The notes beneath the pieces were generated by a model. That model made no database searches, was not told the origin of the DNA, and saw nothing but the letters and a program-made list of their open reading frames with translations. Positions 1 to 7,872 of a stretch of 64,000 nt of DNA are shown here, piece by piece. The translations under genes were made by a program, and so were the position numbers. Source of the DNA: Vibrio xiamenensis (GTDB taxonomy: Bacteria; Pseudomonadota; Gammaproteobacteria; Enterobacterales; Vibrionaceae); the NCBI RefSeq assembly GCF_900100015.1, contig NZ_FNDD01000016.1:62873-126872 (forward strand). The letters run 5' to 3'. Position 1 is the first letter of the stretch; the number at the start of each line of letters is the position of its first letter.

Positions 1-369
1 TGGCTGTTCGTCTACAAACTTTAACGAGGAAAAGTCAGCATCAGAAAGGTGGAAAGTTTGTGTTTCGAATGGCCCAATACTAGAAATGACTTTGTGGTAT
101 TTCCCATCTATCTCAACGATAGGCTCATGCAGATAACGCGGCGTACCGTTTTCAATAACAAGGCTTTCTGTTTCTTTCACGTAACGGACATCAACATCCT
201 CAAGGGTAAATCCGTCGAGATAGCTACGTTCAATCTGCTCTGTACTGACTAATTGGTCTGCTGCTATTTCATATGCATTCAACGCTGAAGCATTGGCAAT
301 ATTGGTTGTGGCTAATACCAGCGCAATGGCTGTTAAAGGTGTCGTTATTTTTTTTATTTTAGTGCTCAT
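1..369 (-). CDS. Secreted protein of unknown function (3' part outside window)
   Basis: An open frame of 123 codons runs from an ATG at 369 off the left edge. It starts with a clear Sec signal peptide (MSTKIKK, then a hydrophobic stretch ending NIANA), so the mature protein is probably periplasmic or secreted. GGAAAG sits just before the ATG as ribosome binding site. The visible mature part is acidic, carries no cysteine, and matches no family I recognise. The gene is seen only by following the frame to the window edge. Function is not assigned. Confidence 0.7.
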   Translation of the reverse strand, partial: MSTKIKKITTPLTAIALVLATTNIANASALNAYEIAADQLVSTEQIERSYLDGFTLEDVDVRYVKETESLVIENGTPRYLHEPIVEIDGKYHKVISSIGPFETQTFHLSDADFSSLKFVDEQP

Positions 370-591
370 GTGTGCTTTCCAATTGGAATTAAGAAGAGCG
401 GTATTCTCCAGTATTGGGCATTTTTTAGCACTAAGGTTTAGGGTAGGGGCTTGGTGTAAGTTTTGTAAGAAATATCTGAGGGTTATGTTTTGTGGTAAGC
501 CTATAATTTACGACCGCGGTTGGTACCACCAGCTGACCGCGGCCAATGTACTTTTTACTCAGTAAATCTATTAAGAACTTATCTGTAATTG

Positions 592-1416
592 TCACTTCAG
601 ACGGTGCTGATTACGTTCTAAGTAAGGCATGAAACGTTTTTCGAAAACTTCTTCTTTTACATAGTGATAAATAAGTCTTAGTTGACTAACATAGTATTTC
701 GGTGTTGTCTCGAATGCATAATCAAAACAAAACTGTACAGTGTTTAATTTTTTTTCCCAGTTATCAGGGCATTCAAGTCGTGCGAAGATTTGGTTGTTAT
801 CGAAAGGCCCTTGCTCGATTATCATTGAATCTTTTATAGCTTTTGCATTCTTTAGTCCTTCAGCGGTTATATTTTGACATGCCATTCCAATAGGGAGTGT
901 GTAAAGTATTAAAGCTGATCGGTGTTTTAAATGATTTGACAGGAACTTTAGAACCTCGAGTGGGTGATCTCTAGGAGAAAGCTTTCCTAGACCATGGAAA
1001 GGTTGTAAATCACGTATCATATTAATCACGGCGTTGTCGAAATTTTTTTTGAACGCTTTTACTGTCGATATTTTATTTTCGAAATCACATTCTTCGGTAT
1101 ATATAGGAAGGCAAACGTTGCGCTTGTCTATGGGGTCCGCACCTTTGTTTCCGATAATCGCCATAGAATACACAGCCTGATCTACAGCACAACGCAAATT
1201 TAGCAATATAGAACTTAGTTCGACCTCTAACTTTGGTTCTATGTCCGGTACGTTTTTTATAAACCATTGAATTTGTTTGGTTTCTTGATCAAACTTAGAC
1301 GAAACTTCAGGCTTATATTGTTTCGTGGTTTCGTTAATACTGTCTAAACAACCTCTAAGATCATTCAAGGCGCTATCAAGCCTCGCTGTTATTCCATTAA
1401 TTGTTTTATTACCCAT
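592..1416 (-). CDS. Hypothetical 274-aa cytoplasmic protein
   Basis: No signal peptide or membrane segment is visible. The N-terminal 75 residues are helical and polar. The middle holds an LSSILLNLRCAVDQAVY helix, then LQPFHG and a LKFLSNHLKHR motif. This pattern (LR.A.D helix, QP, N..KHR) is one I associate with uncharacterised helical proteins of mobile and defence islands, but I cannot name the family with certainty. The gene stands alone: about 220 bp separate it from the secreted gene downstream and 250 bp from the gene upstream. Whether it has a defence role is a guess from context only. Confidence 0.6.
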   Translation of the reverse strand: MGNKTINGITARLDSALNDLRGCLDSINETTKQYKPEVSSKFDQETKQIQWFIKNVPDIEPKLEVELSSILLNLRCAVDQAVYSMAIIGNKGADPIDKRNVCLPIYTEECDFENKISTVKAFKKNFDNAVINMIRDLQPFHGLGKLSPRDHPLEVLKFLSNHLKHRSALILYTLPIGMACQNITAEGLKNAKAIKDSMIIEQGPFDNNQIFARLECPDNWEKKLNTVQFCFDYAFETTPKYYVSQLRLIYHYVKEEVFEKRFMPYLERNQHRLK

Positions 1417-1666
1417 ATCTATTTCGCTCTGTATTGTAATTAAATTGGCACATCACTGAACTAATTTTTTAACACCTAGCATTGAAAATTTGTATAGAGC
1501 TAAAGTTGGTTTTATCTGTGTTGGTAAAACAGATAAACGAGAAGTGGTGGTCTAGGGAATGGGTGAGATAACTTGAAAGCCTTGCGCAGCATATAACCAA
1601 ATATACCTAAAAGAAGGACGCCAAAAACATAGCAACAATGCCTTCGGCGTACTCTGTCAGGTTGCC

Positions 1667-2263
1667 TTAAGAGGCTTTTGCAAGGCTATCTTCGATAGGG
1701 AGAACTTTCGCACCGGTTTTTGAAGTACCAGACTTTGAATGAAACTCTACACCATCAGGCTTTAACACAATGACGGTTGTCTGTTTTTCGTCTTCTTCTC
1801 TCAATATGTGCTGCTTAAAACCGCTGGTGGATTCTGTATTACATAAGGCCTTAACAATAGCGTTGGTGAGTGCATTGGAAACATCTGCAGCCTTATCAAG
1901 TTCTGGCATAGTGGTATCAACCAGTAGCTTTTTAAGCGCGGCCATCGGTTCTAATAGCGCAAGTCCACCTTTCTCAAGGAAGTCCATTAGCCCACGCATG
2001 TTTTTAGGATCGGTGATATGGGTTTTGCCATCTTCAGTCACCCAGTTCACAACCCACCAGTCGCGCCCAGTAGTCATGAATCCAGTGTTGAATTCCACAA
2101 CCATATCATCTGCAGGTGCTGTTTTAGTATTGGTCTCAATTGGACCCTGCCAGCTATGCTCGGATTTGTAGTCATTGCTATATTTGTGGCCTACCGAAAC
2201 GCTAAGAACACGCTGGCCCGTTTTATTTTCAATTCTTACTTTTGCCGATCTATGTGTAGTCAT
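1667..2263 (-). CDS. Protein with an 'up-regulated in daf-2'-like domain
   Basis: A 198-aa soluble protein. Residues about 5-100 follow the pattern of a small beta-rich domain known mostly from nematodes and fungi (up-regulated in daf-2 domain): NKTGQ, HKYSNDYK, W, then TGFMTTGRDWW and WVTEDGK. The C-terminal half is predicted helical with a short EEDEKQTTVIVLKP beta segment. There is no signal peptide. The biochemical role of this domain is unknown to me. The gene is transcribed alone on the minus strand and is not a conjugation gene, although it sits where traD would be expected in a PFGI-1-type element. The family assignment is from memory and moderate. Confidence 0.55.
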   Translation of the reverse strand: MTTHRSAKVRIENKTGQRVLSVSVGHKYSNDYKSEHSWQGPIETNTKTAPADDMVVEFNTGFMTTGRDWWVVNWVTEDGKTHITDPKNMRGLMDFLEKGGLALLEPMAALKKLLVDTTMPELDKAADVSNALTNAIVKALCNTESTSGFKQHILREEDEKQTTVIVLKPDGVEFHSKSGTSKTGAKVLPIEDSLAKAS

Positions 2264-2580
2264 GACATTTCCCTATCGGTTTGGTATGTGTACCAATTTA
2301 TGTTTGTACTCTTGGATCGATACAGCGTCACACATGCGTGTATGAAGGTCAGGACAGCCTACCAGTGACCAACGGCTAACAGTATAGATTATGAATTAGA
2401 GTGCATATAATTTGTGTGGATAATATTGATCACTGGCTATAACCATGGAAGGTTTAGGCTCGAATTTCATAGCCCACTAAGTGGGCGTTTATGAGGAAAA
2501 TGAATAGCTAAGCAAAGAGATGGTTATAATGTCGGGGATATTCTATCCGTTATGCATTTTAATGCGTAATGGCTGTGGGT
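2264..2580. other. Intergenic region, no gene seen
   Basis: About 317 bp between the daf-2-like gene and the PFL_4695 gene. It contains a short hairpin (GCCCAC/GTGGGC near 2471-2486) followed by a few T residues on the plus strand. No open frame or RNA gene can be supported. In related integrative elements traD follows at this point; it is absent here. Confidence 0.5.
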
Positions 2581-3144
2581 TTATTGAAATATGCCTTGAT
2601 TTGTTACGAGTACTGGGTACCCCGGTACCCCGTATTTTTCTTTCACATGATCCGCAGGTTGTACTCTAATTTTTAGAGCAGGGTAAGCAGTTCGGTAATT
2701 CTTCAAGTCATCGATGGTTTGTGCTTCCACCAGCAGCACCTCGGCATTCATATTGGCCAAAGTCGTATGGTTCATATTCAGCCATCGGCGCGAAGAGCTA
2801 TCGGTGCCAATGACCGCCACCGGATTCAACACGGCTTTGTTTGGTTTCTCGAAATCCACTGTTAGGTGCATTGGCTTTAATGCATAGCTAATGACAGGAA
2901 AGATATTCTGCAGAGCTTTGTCACGAATCTTTTCCGGAGACAGAGAGGTCATTTCTCTTGCTAGGTCCTGTTTAGCGCTCTCTTGCATATCTGACAGTTT
3001 CATTGATGTTGACATACCTTGAAGTAGATCAGCTTCAACATAAGCGCTTAAGGGCTTTCCGCCTGCGTCTGCTACGGTGATTAATGCGCATAGGGCTGGT
3101 GGACTAAACATAATAGGGAGTAGTAATGTTGCCAATCTACGCAT
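2581..3144 (-). CDS. Integrating conjugative element protein, PFL_4695 (TIGR03765) family
   Basis: A 187-aa periplasmic protein of the MPF-G conjugation apparatus. The ATG at 3144 is chosen because AGAGG lies 7 nt upstream and it begins a good signal peptide (MRRLATLLLP to ALC); a longer frame starts at 3198. Family marks are LITVADAGGKPLS after the signal peptide, RDKALQNIFPVISYALKP in the middle, PVAVIGTDSSSRRWL, and the C-terminal GVPGYPVLVTNQGI. It overlaps the upstream transglycosylase gene by 8 nt, so the two are translationally coupled. Gene order PFL_4693, transglycosylase, PFL_4695 is the one known from PFGI-1 and clc elements. Its exact role in the transfer channel is not established. 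A decayed fragment of a second copy lies at 7564-7645. Confidence 0.85.
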   Translation of the reverse strand: MRRLATLLLPIMFSPPALCALITVADAGGKPLSAYVEADLLQGMSTSMKLSDMQESAKQDLAREMTSLSPEKIRDKALQNIFPVISYALKPMHLTVDFEKPNKAVLNPVAVIGTDSSSRRWLNMNHTTLANMNAEVLLVEAQTIDDLKNYRTAYPALKIRVQPADHVKEKYGVPGYPVLVTNQGIFQ

Positions 3145-3697
3145 AGCCAAGCCTCTTATACCAACCAAGAACTTTCTTGCTGTAGTTCCTGGCAGCAATA
3201 CGATCTGATGGTGAATGATATTTGCCAGCCGCGGTCAGCCAGTCGCCATTGGAGTTCAGTTTCTCTTTCAGGTAGGCAGTGCCAACATCCAAGTTGGTAT
3301 GTGCGTTAACCGCTGAATCAATAGAGTTGAATTTCTTCTGATGCCAGTACCAATTGACTTGAACTGGCCCGACATCAAAATTCTGGTACCCGTTTTCAAG
3401 TAGATACTTTGCGTTTACCAATAGCTCTTCTTCACTATTGAAATAGTAAGGAGTTCTATTGAAATTCATCGCGTAATGACAAATCGACTTTGTCTTAGGG
3501 TTATAGCTTTCAACATGAGCGATGGAGTAAAGCAATTCAGCAGGTACCGAGTGTTTATCGGCGTAATAACGATATACTTCGGGAACCCTTACTCGTTTGG
3601 CCGCGGTTGCTTCAAAAGGAAGTAGGCTATTAACGCATAGGGCGCCACCAGCTTTAATTACCGATCGTCGAGTTAAAGTATTATGGATTTGATGCAC
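3137..3697 (-). CDS. Conjugation-associated lytic transglycosylase (SLT-like)
   Basis: A peptidoglycan-cleaving enzyme that would open the cell wall for the transfer channel. The frame is open from ATG 3739, but the GTG at 3697 has GGGGGAG just upstream and gives a compact export signal (TRRSVIKAGGALC, a twin-arginine-like RR). I prefer it, though the ATG remains possible. The SLT fold shows as PAELLYSIAHVES (E of the catalytic ES), then NVGPVQVNW-like sequence (VGPVQVNWYWH) and a C-terminal AAGKYHSPSD and Y..KV.GWY. It overlaps the genes on both sides and belongs to the pilL-PFL_4695 operon. Confidence 0.82.
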   Translation of the reverse strand: MHQIHNTLTRRSVIKAGGALCVNSLLPFEATAAKRVRVPEVYRYYADKHSVPAELLYSIAHVESYNPKTKSICHYAMNFNRTPYYFNSEEELLVNAKYLLENGYQNFDVGPVQVNWYWHQKKFNSIDSAVNAHTNLDVGTAYLKEKLNSNGDWLTAAGKYHSPSDRIAARNYSKKVLGWYKRLGYA

Positions 3698-4484
3698 GGA
3701 CTCCCCCAAATACGTCTTTGGTGATGGATACCGGCGCATGTGAGATCCGTAGTTTCTCGCTTTTTCCGTTGTCAGGGATAATGCCTACTGCACCCGTTTC
3801 AACATGCTTGTTCGTTATGCCTGCTTTCTTCGCAAAAGCTAACATCGCTTCTTTGCGCTGTTCACCAATCAATACGATATCAACGCGACCTTTACTCCCG
3901 GTGGAGGCGATCACTTCATTGACGAATTTGATGCACTTCGAATCGCACTGACTCCCATCAACGAATAACAAGCTGCGAACCGTAATGTGTTCACCAACAC
4001 CAGTCAGTTCGATTGGCCCAAAGGAATTTAGAGTTACGTTTTTAGCGGCAGTAGGTTCCGCTGGCATAATCTGATTGCCCACGATGATCATATCAAGCAT
4101 GTATTGGCGATCTTCTTCCATACGCACTTTCATGTATTTGAGCTCTAACTCGGCATATTTGTATTTCTGTTTTTGGTCTGATTCCGCGGAATACAAAACG
4201 CGGTAAGGGCTGGCTGTATCGATACTTAGGTATTGAGAGATGGGATTATTCGTGCCTGTAAGGTGTTTGTAGGTTTCCCACTCTTTCTCGGAAAGACCCC
4301 AGCTCTTACGCTCAAACTCACTGTTCGTTGCCTCTTGGCTCATGTTCTTTGAGGCTGTTTGTTCTTGAGTGTGATCCGTAGTGATGCGCGGTAACGCAAT
4401 GCTGTTTGCAAGTATTGGCATAGAGGCCATTGAGCATAGGGCGGCGACCATGACAGGCTTTAGGTTTACTTTTCGGTTTTTCAT
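3681..4484 (-). CDS. Integrating conjugative element protein, PFL_4693 (TIGR03759) family
   Basis: A 267-aa exported protein with signal peptide (MKNRKVNLKPVMVAALCSMASMPILANS). The family signature is in residues about 55-130: WGLSEKEWETYKHL, then a P.....LG-like SPYRVLYSAESDQKQKYKYAELELKYMKVR, where the coiled AELE..M..R segment is typical. The C-terminal third resembles a thioredoxin-like strand pattern with CDSKCIKFV, a possible redox or structural cysteine pair. It lies between the membrane protein upstream (1-nt overlap) and the transglycosylase (overlap). Its role in MPF-G conjugation is inferred from family membership. Confidence 0.85.
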   Translation of the reverse strand: MKNRKVNLKPVMVAALCSMASMPILANSIALPRITTDHTQEQTASKNMSQEATNSEFERKSWGLSEKEWETYKHLTGTNNPISQYLSIDTASPYRVLYSAESDQKQKYKYAELELKYMKVRMEEDRQYMLDMIIVGNQIMPAEPTAAKNVTLNSFGPIELTGVGEHITVRSLLFVDGSQCDSKCIKFVNEVIASTGSKGRVDIVLIGEQRKEAMLAFAKKAGITNKHVETGAVGIIPDNGKSEKLRISHAPVSITKDVFGGVRASNP

Positions 4485-5482
4485 TAGCTACTACTCCTAA
4501 GAATGAGGGAATCGCCATTAATGTTTTCTAATCTCACAGAGTTAGGGAGTGCACCGTTTTTCGTCTCTTCAATACTTTTGATGTACCAAGAAGAGTCTCT
4601 TGTTAATTTGTCACCCACTGTCAGGTAACTCATTGTTCCGTTACCGCTAACATTTGCTATGTAGCTATCGCCAATCTTTACGATCGTATATAGCTGATAG
4701 CCATCTACTGAAAAAACTGCTTTTTCAGCTGGTGGATTACTTACTCGAGGCTTTTTTTCAGGGGTATCGACCTTCTCTGTTATACGCAGTGTGGTTTTTG
4801 TTTTCGGCTTCTCACTTGGAAGTGTCACGGTAGGTAAGATGGAATTTGATTCAGCGCTAAATGACTTTTTAAAGCGTTCTAAGTCGCTTTCCATCTGAGA
4901 CACTGCAGCAGCTAATTCACTCGGTTTTACATATACATCATCTAACTGACTTAACTTATTTAGAAACTCACGCCTTGTTTGATGAATTTTCGTATCGATG
5001 TTTTGCTCAATCCTTGACTCGACTGAATTGATTTCTTGATCAAGCTTTGTCGTCATGGATGTGCTGTAGGCGCTAAGTGCTGAATTAAGACTATCCACTG
5101 TCACATAAGATGAGAGTTTGGCTGATAGTTCGTTGATTTGTTGGCTTTGCTTGGCAGTGATCCCCGAGATCATCTCTTGCAACTGATCGTATTCGACGTA
5201 AATCGGTTCAACAGTGTTTTTGCTGCCAGTACTCGAGGCTAAAGAAGTAGCCCAACTGATAATTGACCCACTGAAGTAAATCGCACCTGCACCTAAACCG
5301 CAGGTCAGTGTGAGTATGCCAAGTACCTTACCGACTTTTTTAGCTAGTAACGTTTTACGGCTATGCTTAGGTGTTTCGTAACTATCTAGGATGCTTTCGG
5401 AATCCTCAGGATGACTGTGATCCATGAGTTCGTCTAAGACAGTTTCGTTTGCTGAAGCTTCTTTGTCATATGGTTCAGTCAT
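4484..5482 (-). CDS. Bitopic membrane protein of the conjugation operon
   Basis: A 332-aa protein with a short acidic cytoplasmic N-terminus, one membrane segment at about residues 53-75 (VLGILTLTCGLGAGAIYFSGSII), a long periplasmic coiled coil (residues 95-210, heptad-like with QQINELSAKL) and a C-terminal beta domain (residues 250-330: VFSVDGYQLYTIVKIGDSYI, SYLTVGDKL). The C-terminal part resembles small PilP-like or C-module domains that contact secretins, which would fit the neighbour PilL, but the similarity is weak. It is packed between pilL (2-nt gap) and PFL_4693 (1-nt overlap). Confidence 0.7.
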   Translation of the reverse strand: MTEPYDKEASANETVLDELMDHSHPEDSESILDSYETPKHSRKTLLAKKVGKVLGILTLTCGLGAGAIYFSGSIISWATSLASSTGSKNTVEPIYVEYDQLQEMISGITAKQSQQINELSAKLSSYVTVDSLNSALSAYSTSMTTKLDQEINSVESRIEQNIDTKIHQTRREFLNKLSQLDDVYVKPSELAAAVSQMESDLERFKKSFSAESNSILPTVTLPSEKPKTKTTLRITEKVDTPEKKPRVSNPPAEKAVFSVDGYQLYTIVKIGDSYIANVSGNGTMSYLTVGDKLTRDSSWYIKSIEETKNGALPNSVRLENINGDSLILRSSS

Positions 5483-5484
5483 GA

Positions 5485-5919
5485 CTACTTGATTCCCGAT
5501 TCTGTGTGATACGCGGGGTTGATCGAAACCAAACGACGAACATTGTCGAATTTCACGCTAAAACCATCGCCTACGATCGTTTGAATCACATTCTCTACTG
5601 ACACGTATGAAAACTGTTTATGAATATGAGGGAGCTGTTTTGTCAGTAGTCTTACTGATTCAAGTGCCATTTCGTTAATTGGTTCGAGCTCATACCCGGT
5701 ATTCAAAAGTACAAAATTTATTGCTTGGCCAATTAGCTCGATATCGGATGGAAGTTTGTAGCTACCCACTACCGAGTTCAGGTTCTTTTGTTGGTACCCG
5801 GAATCGATGTTGATAGAAACGAACTCAGATATAGAGTAACGCTTATCTAACTCGTTGGCGGTCGCTTGAGAGCCCACAGCTAAGCCCACTAAAGCGACTA
5901 TGGTCTTTATGCTAGTCAT
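5485..5919 (-). CDS. pilL: PilL-like conjugation protein (TIGR03748 type)
   Basis: A 144-aa periplasmic protein with signal peptide (MTSIKTIVALVGLAVGSQATA). The family pattern of the N-terminal region of element-borne PilL is visible: RYSISEFVSINID, then IGQAINFVLLNTGYEL, LLTKQLPHIHKQFSYVSVENVIQTIVGDGF and a terminal VRRLVSINPAY. In PFGI-1 and SPI-7 elements PilL opens the block of transfer genes, exactly as here. It is first in a five-gene operon running to 2581. A minus-strand terminator at 6013-6036 insulates it from the DNA upstream. Confidence 0.78.
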   Translation of the reverse strand: MTSIKTIVALVGLAVGSQATANELDKRYSISEFVSINIDSGYQQKNLNSVVGSYKLPSDIELIGQAINFVLLNTGYELEPINEMALESVRLLTKQLPHIHKQFSYVSVENVIQTIVGDGFSVKFDNVRRLVSINPAYHTESGIK

Positions 5920-6012
5920 AATCGGTCCTACATTTAACGATGTTGGACGATGCTACGCAGGCGGGAAGGGCGAAACCATATCGACAGGGAAATTTGAGGC
6001 GGCAAATGAAAA

Positions 6013-6036
6013 AGGGCTCAACTTCCGTCGAGCCCT
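6013..6036 (-). terminator. Rho-independent terminator upstream of pilL
   Basis: A 7-bp perfect stem (AGGGCTC/GAGCCCT) with a 10-nt loop. Read on the minus strand it is followed by five T residues. It would stop transcripts entering the pilL operon from the gene-poor region to the right. Confidence 0.6.
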
Positions 6037-6404
6037 ATTAAGGTTTTGAATAGTTTTATTCAAGTGTTGAGTCTGTAATTTATTGGCCGCTTACTCAACA
6101 GGCCACGCAATCAAAGTTACTCAGTGAATGCGACCTTCGCAGGTTAATCAGCTTTAAGCTTTAAGGCGTGAGTCATGCCCCACAACATAGTTTGTCCGAA
6201 GACAATTGGATTCTTGATCACGGCAATCGAAAGATCAACCGCAAAATCGATCTCCCCCAGAAATCGAAAATCCGCTGTGGCTGAAAACTGGGCAATTTAT
6301 TTTCCTAGGTTGAAAGCTGGGACGGACGGGCTGAGCCCTTTTACTTAAAAAGGATAATTAATTATTTAATTATTATTAAGTGAGAGCTGGGAAGCCCTCA
6401 GAGA

Positions 6405-6779
6405 TGTACCTTTATTGTACCTACCTTATGTACACACTGTGAACCCATTCGGTGTCACTATTCTGTACACACCGCCGAACACCACTGGTACACAGCGCTG
6501 TACCTGCCCAGTTGTTATGTACAGTTCACTTAACATTAAACCAGCAATTGGATATGTTTATAACGAATAGTTCTATGTGAATTTACGTGTTTAGCGGGAA
6601 AAAGTTTGGATGTACGGCCAGAACGGGGACGATATTGCATGTGTGAACCTACTTTGTACACTTAGCCTTATATATGTACTACTCCACAACCATTGACGGA
6701 TTAGGTGATACAAATGAGCGAGCAGGCTAAAAGAAAACACTCATTTAAAATTAATTATGACTCAGTTTGAATTATGTAC
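6405..6779. repeat. Cluster of ten TGTAC motifs in gene-free DNA
   Basis: TGTAC occurs at 6405, 6416, 6429, 6464, 6499, 6518, 6612, 6655, 6675 and 6775. Four of these (6429, 6464, 6518, 6655) are the palindrome TGTACA. Less than one copy is expected by chance in 375 bp. The spacing is irregular, so these are not classical iterons. They look like binding sites of a DNA-binding protein that controls the flanking operons or marks an origin or partition site. Confidence 0.55.
6714..6770 (+). CDS. Possible 18-aa ORF, perhaps a leader or gene remnant
   Basis: An ATG at 6714 lies 6 nt after AGGTGAT and opens 18 codons (MSEQAKRKHSFKINYDSV) before TGA. The good ribosome binding site and its place just after the TGTAC cluster suggest either a short leader peptide or the surviving start of a deleted gene. 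Nothing downstream continues the frame. Weakly supported. Confidence 0.2.
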   Translation: MSEQAKRKHSFKINYDSV

Positions 6780-7563
6780 TTGTCATTCTTTGATTAGGTG
6801 ATGAATTAACGCCAAATTATTTATTTATGGAGTGTCTTTAGTCCGGTTTGGTCTTAGGTTATTGGTGTTGCCAAATAAAAGTGCACTTTCTCGAAATCGG
6901 CGTAAATAAAAAGCCGTGATTTGATAGGTAGGGCAGTTGTACTCGAGAAATTTTTAACGGTAATGTGAGGTCATCTGAGCTAACTGATAACCCATTACTT
7001 ATCACCTAAGGGAGCATTGCCGATTACCAAACCAAGTAGTCATACTGCGCTTTAGGAAACTATATTGTTTGTTTTAACCCTTATCACAAGCTATCAATCA
7101 AAGGCCAATTGTTCCCACAATCACTATAAAGGAATGCTTTCGGGAGTTTTGAGTTGTCATGTGAAAGTTACACGCTAGTAACTCTGCTTGTTTTTTTTAA
7201 GTTGGCCGATAAACCATATTTACTTAAACCAAAGCTACACCACTCCCAATACACAGACCACGCTTCTAGCTTTTTATGGCAGTCGTGACTAGCATGTGGC
7301 AATTAGAAACCTGTGATACGTTTCCCATTGGCGTGTGGTATTTTGACCATGGTTAAGAAATCCCGCACAGTATTAAAATCATTTTTTGAATCATTTTAAC
7401 TCAATCACCGTTCGAGTGATTGACAAGTGTGGCTTTGTAGTTTGATATAAGGTGATTTCAAGGCGATGCTCACTTTTTTCGACCAAATTCCCGCTAAATG
7501 AAGTGATGTATTTAGATTACTAATACAGAAATACTGCAAAACATAATGTGTGATTGAAGTATA

Positions 7564-7645
7564 TAACGCATAGCTAATTACGGGGAAGATGTTCTTCAGT
7601 GCTTTTGTAAACCTCCTCTAAATTATCTGTAGACAGCTTTGTTTG
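7564..7645 (-). pseudogene. Relic of a second PFL_4695-family gene
   Basis: Read on the minus strand, this piece encodes LSTDNLEE and, after a frame change, KALKNIFPVISYAL. The intact gene at 2581-3144 has LSPEKIRDKALQNIFPVISYAL at the matching place. Over about 42 bases the DNA is roughly 83% identical. Homology ends on both sides. It shows that a duplicate or older copy of the transfer block once lay here. Confidence 0.6.
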
Positions 7646-7823
7646 TGATTCATATTCGAGTACAAATTTTCACAACTGATTGAAAACTTAAACTTGGTAA
7701 CTCCCTTTTAAGCAAGGCTAGTCAGATTACCGAGGGGGGCTACGCGGTCCAACATCGAATTCAGATATTTAAGTGTGATGTGTTGCCAATATGAGCGTGC
7801 TACCGCAATATGGTGAAAAAAAA

Positions 7824-7846
7824 ACGGCTTTCCTATGGAAAGCCGT
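7824..7846 (-). terminator. Strong terminator of the GH5 gene
   Basis: A perfect 10-bp stem (ACGGCTTTCC/GGAAAGCCGT) with a 3-nt loop, followed on the minus strand by nine T residues. It lies 27 bp after the stop codon of the GH5 gene. Confidence 0.85.
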
Positions 7847-7872
7847 CAGTTTACTTAAATGGAACTATGCAA

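Larger units (their letters stand above)
5920..7563. other. Long gene-poor region before pilL
   Basis: About 1.65 kb with no frame that looks coding apart from an 18-codon ORF. It holds the minus-strand terminator at 6013, the TGTAC cluster at 6405-6779 and AT-rich stretches such as 6355-6380. It could carry an origin of replication, a transfer origin or the control region of the element. The sequence alone does not decide which. Confidence 0.5.

Noticed and set aside
49..565. Two plus-strand ORFs at the left edge
   Set aside because: They lie antisense to the signal-peptide-bearing minus-strand gene or in its upstream region, and have no ribosome site or coding character.
6405..6779. Classical iteron origin
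   Set aside because: The TGTAC motifs are short and irregularly spaced and no rep gene is adjacent, so replication function is not claimed.
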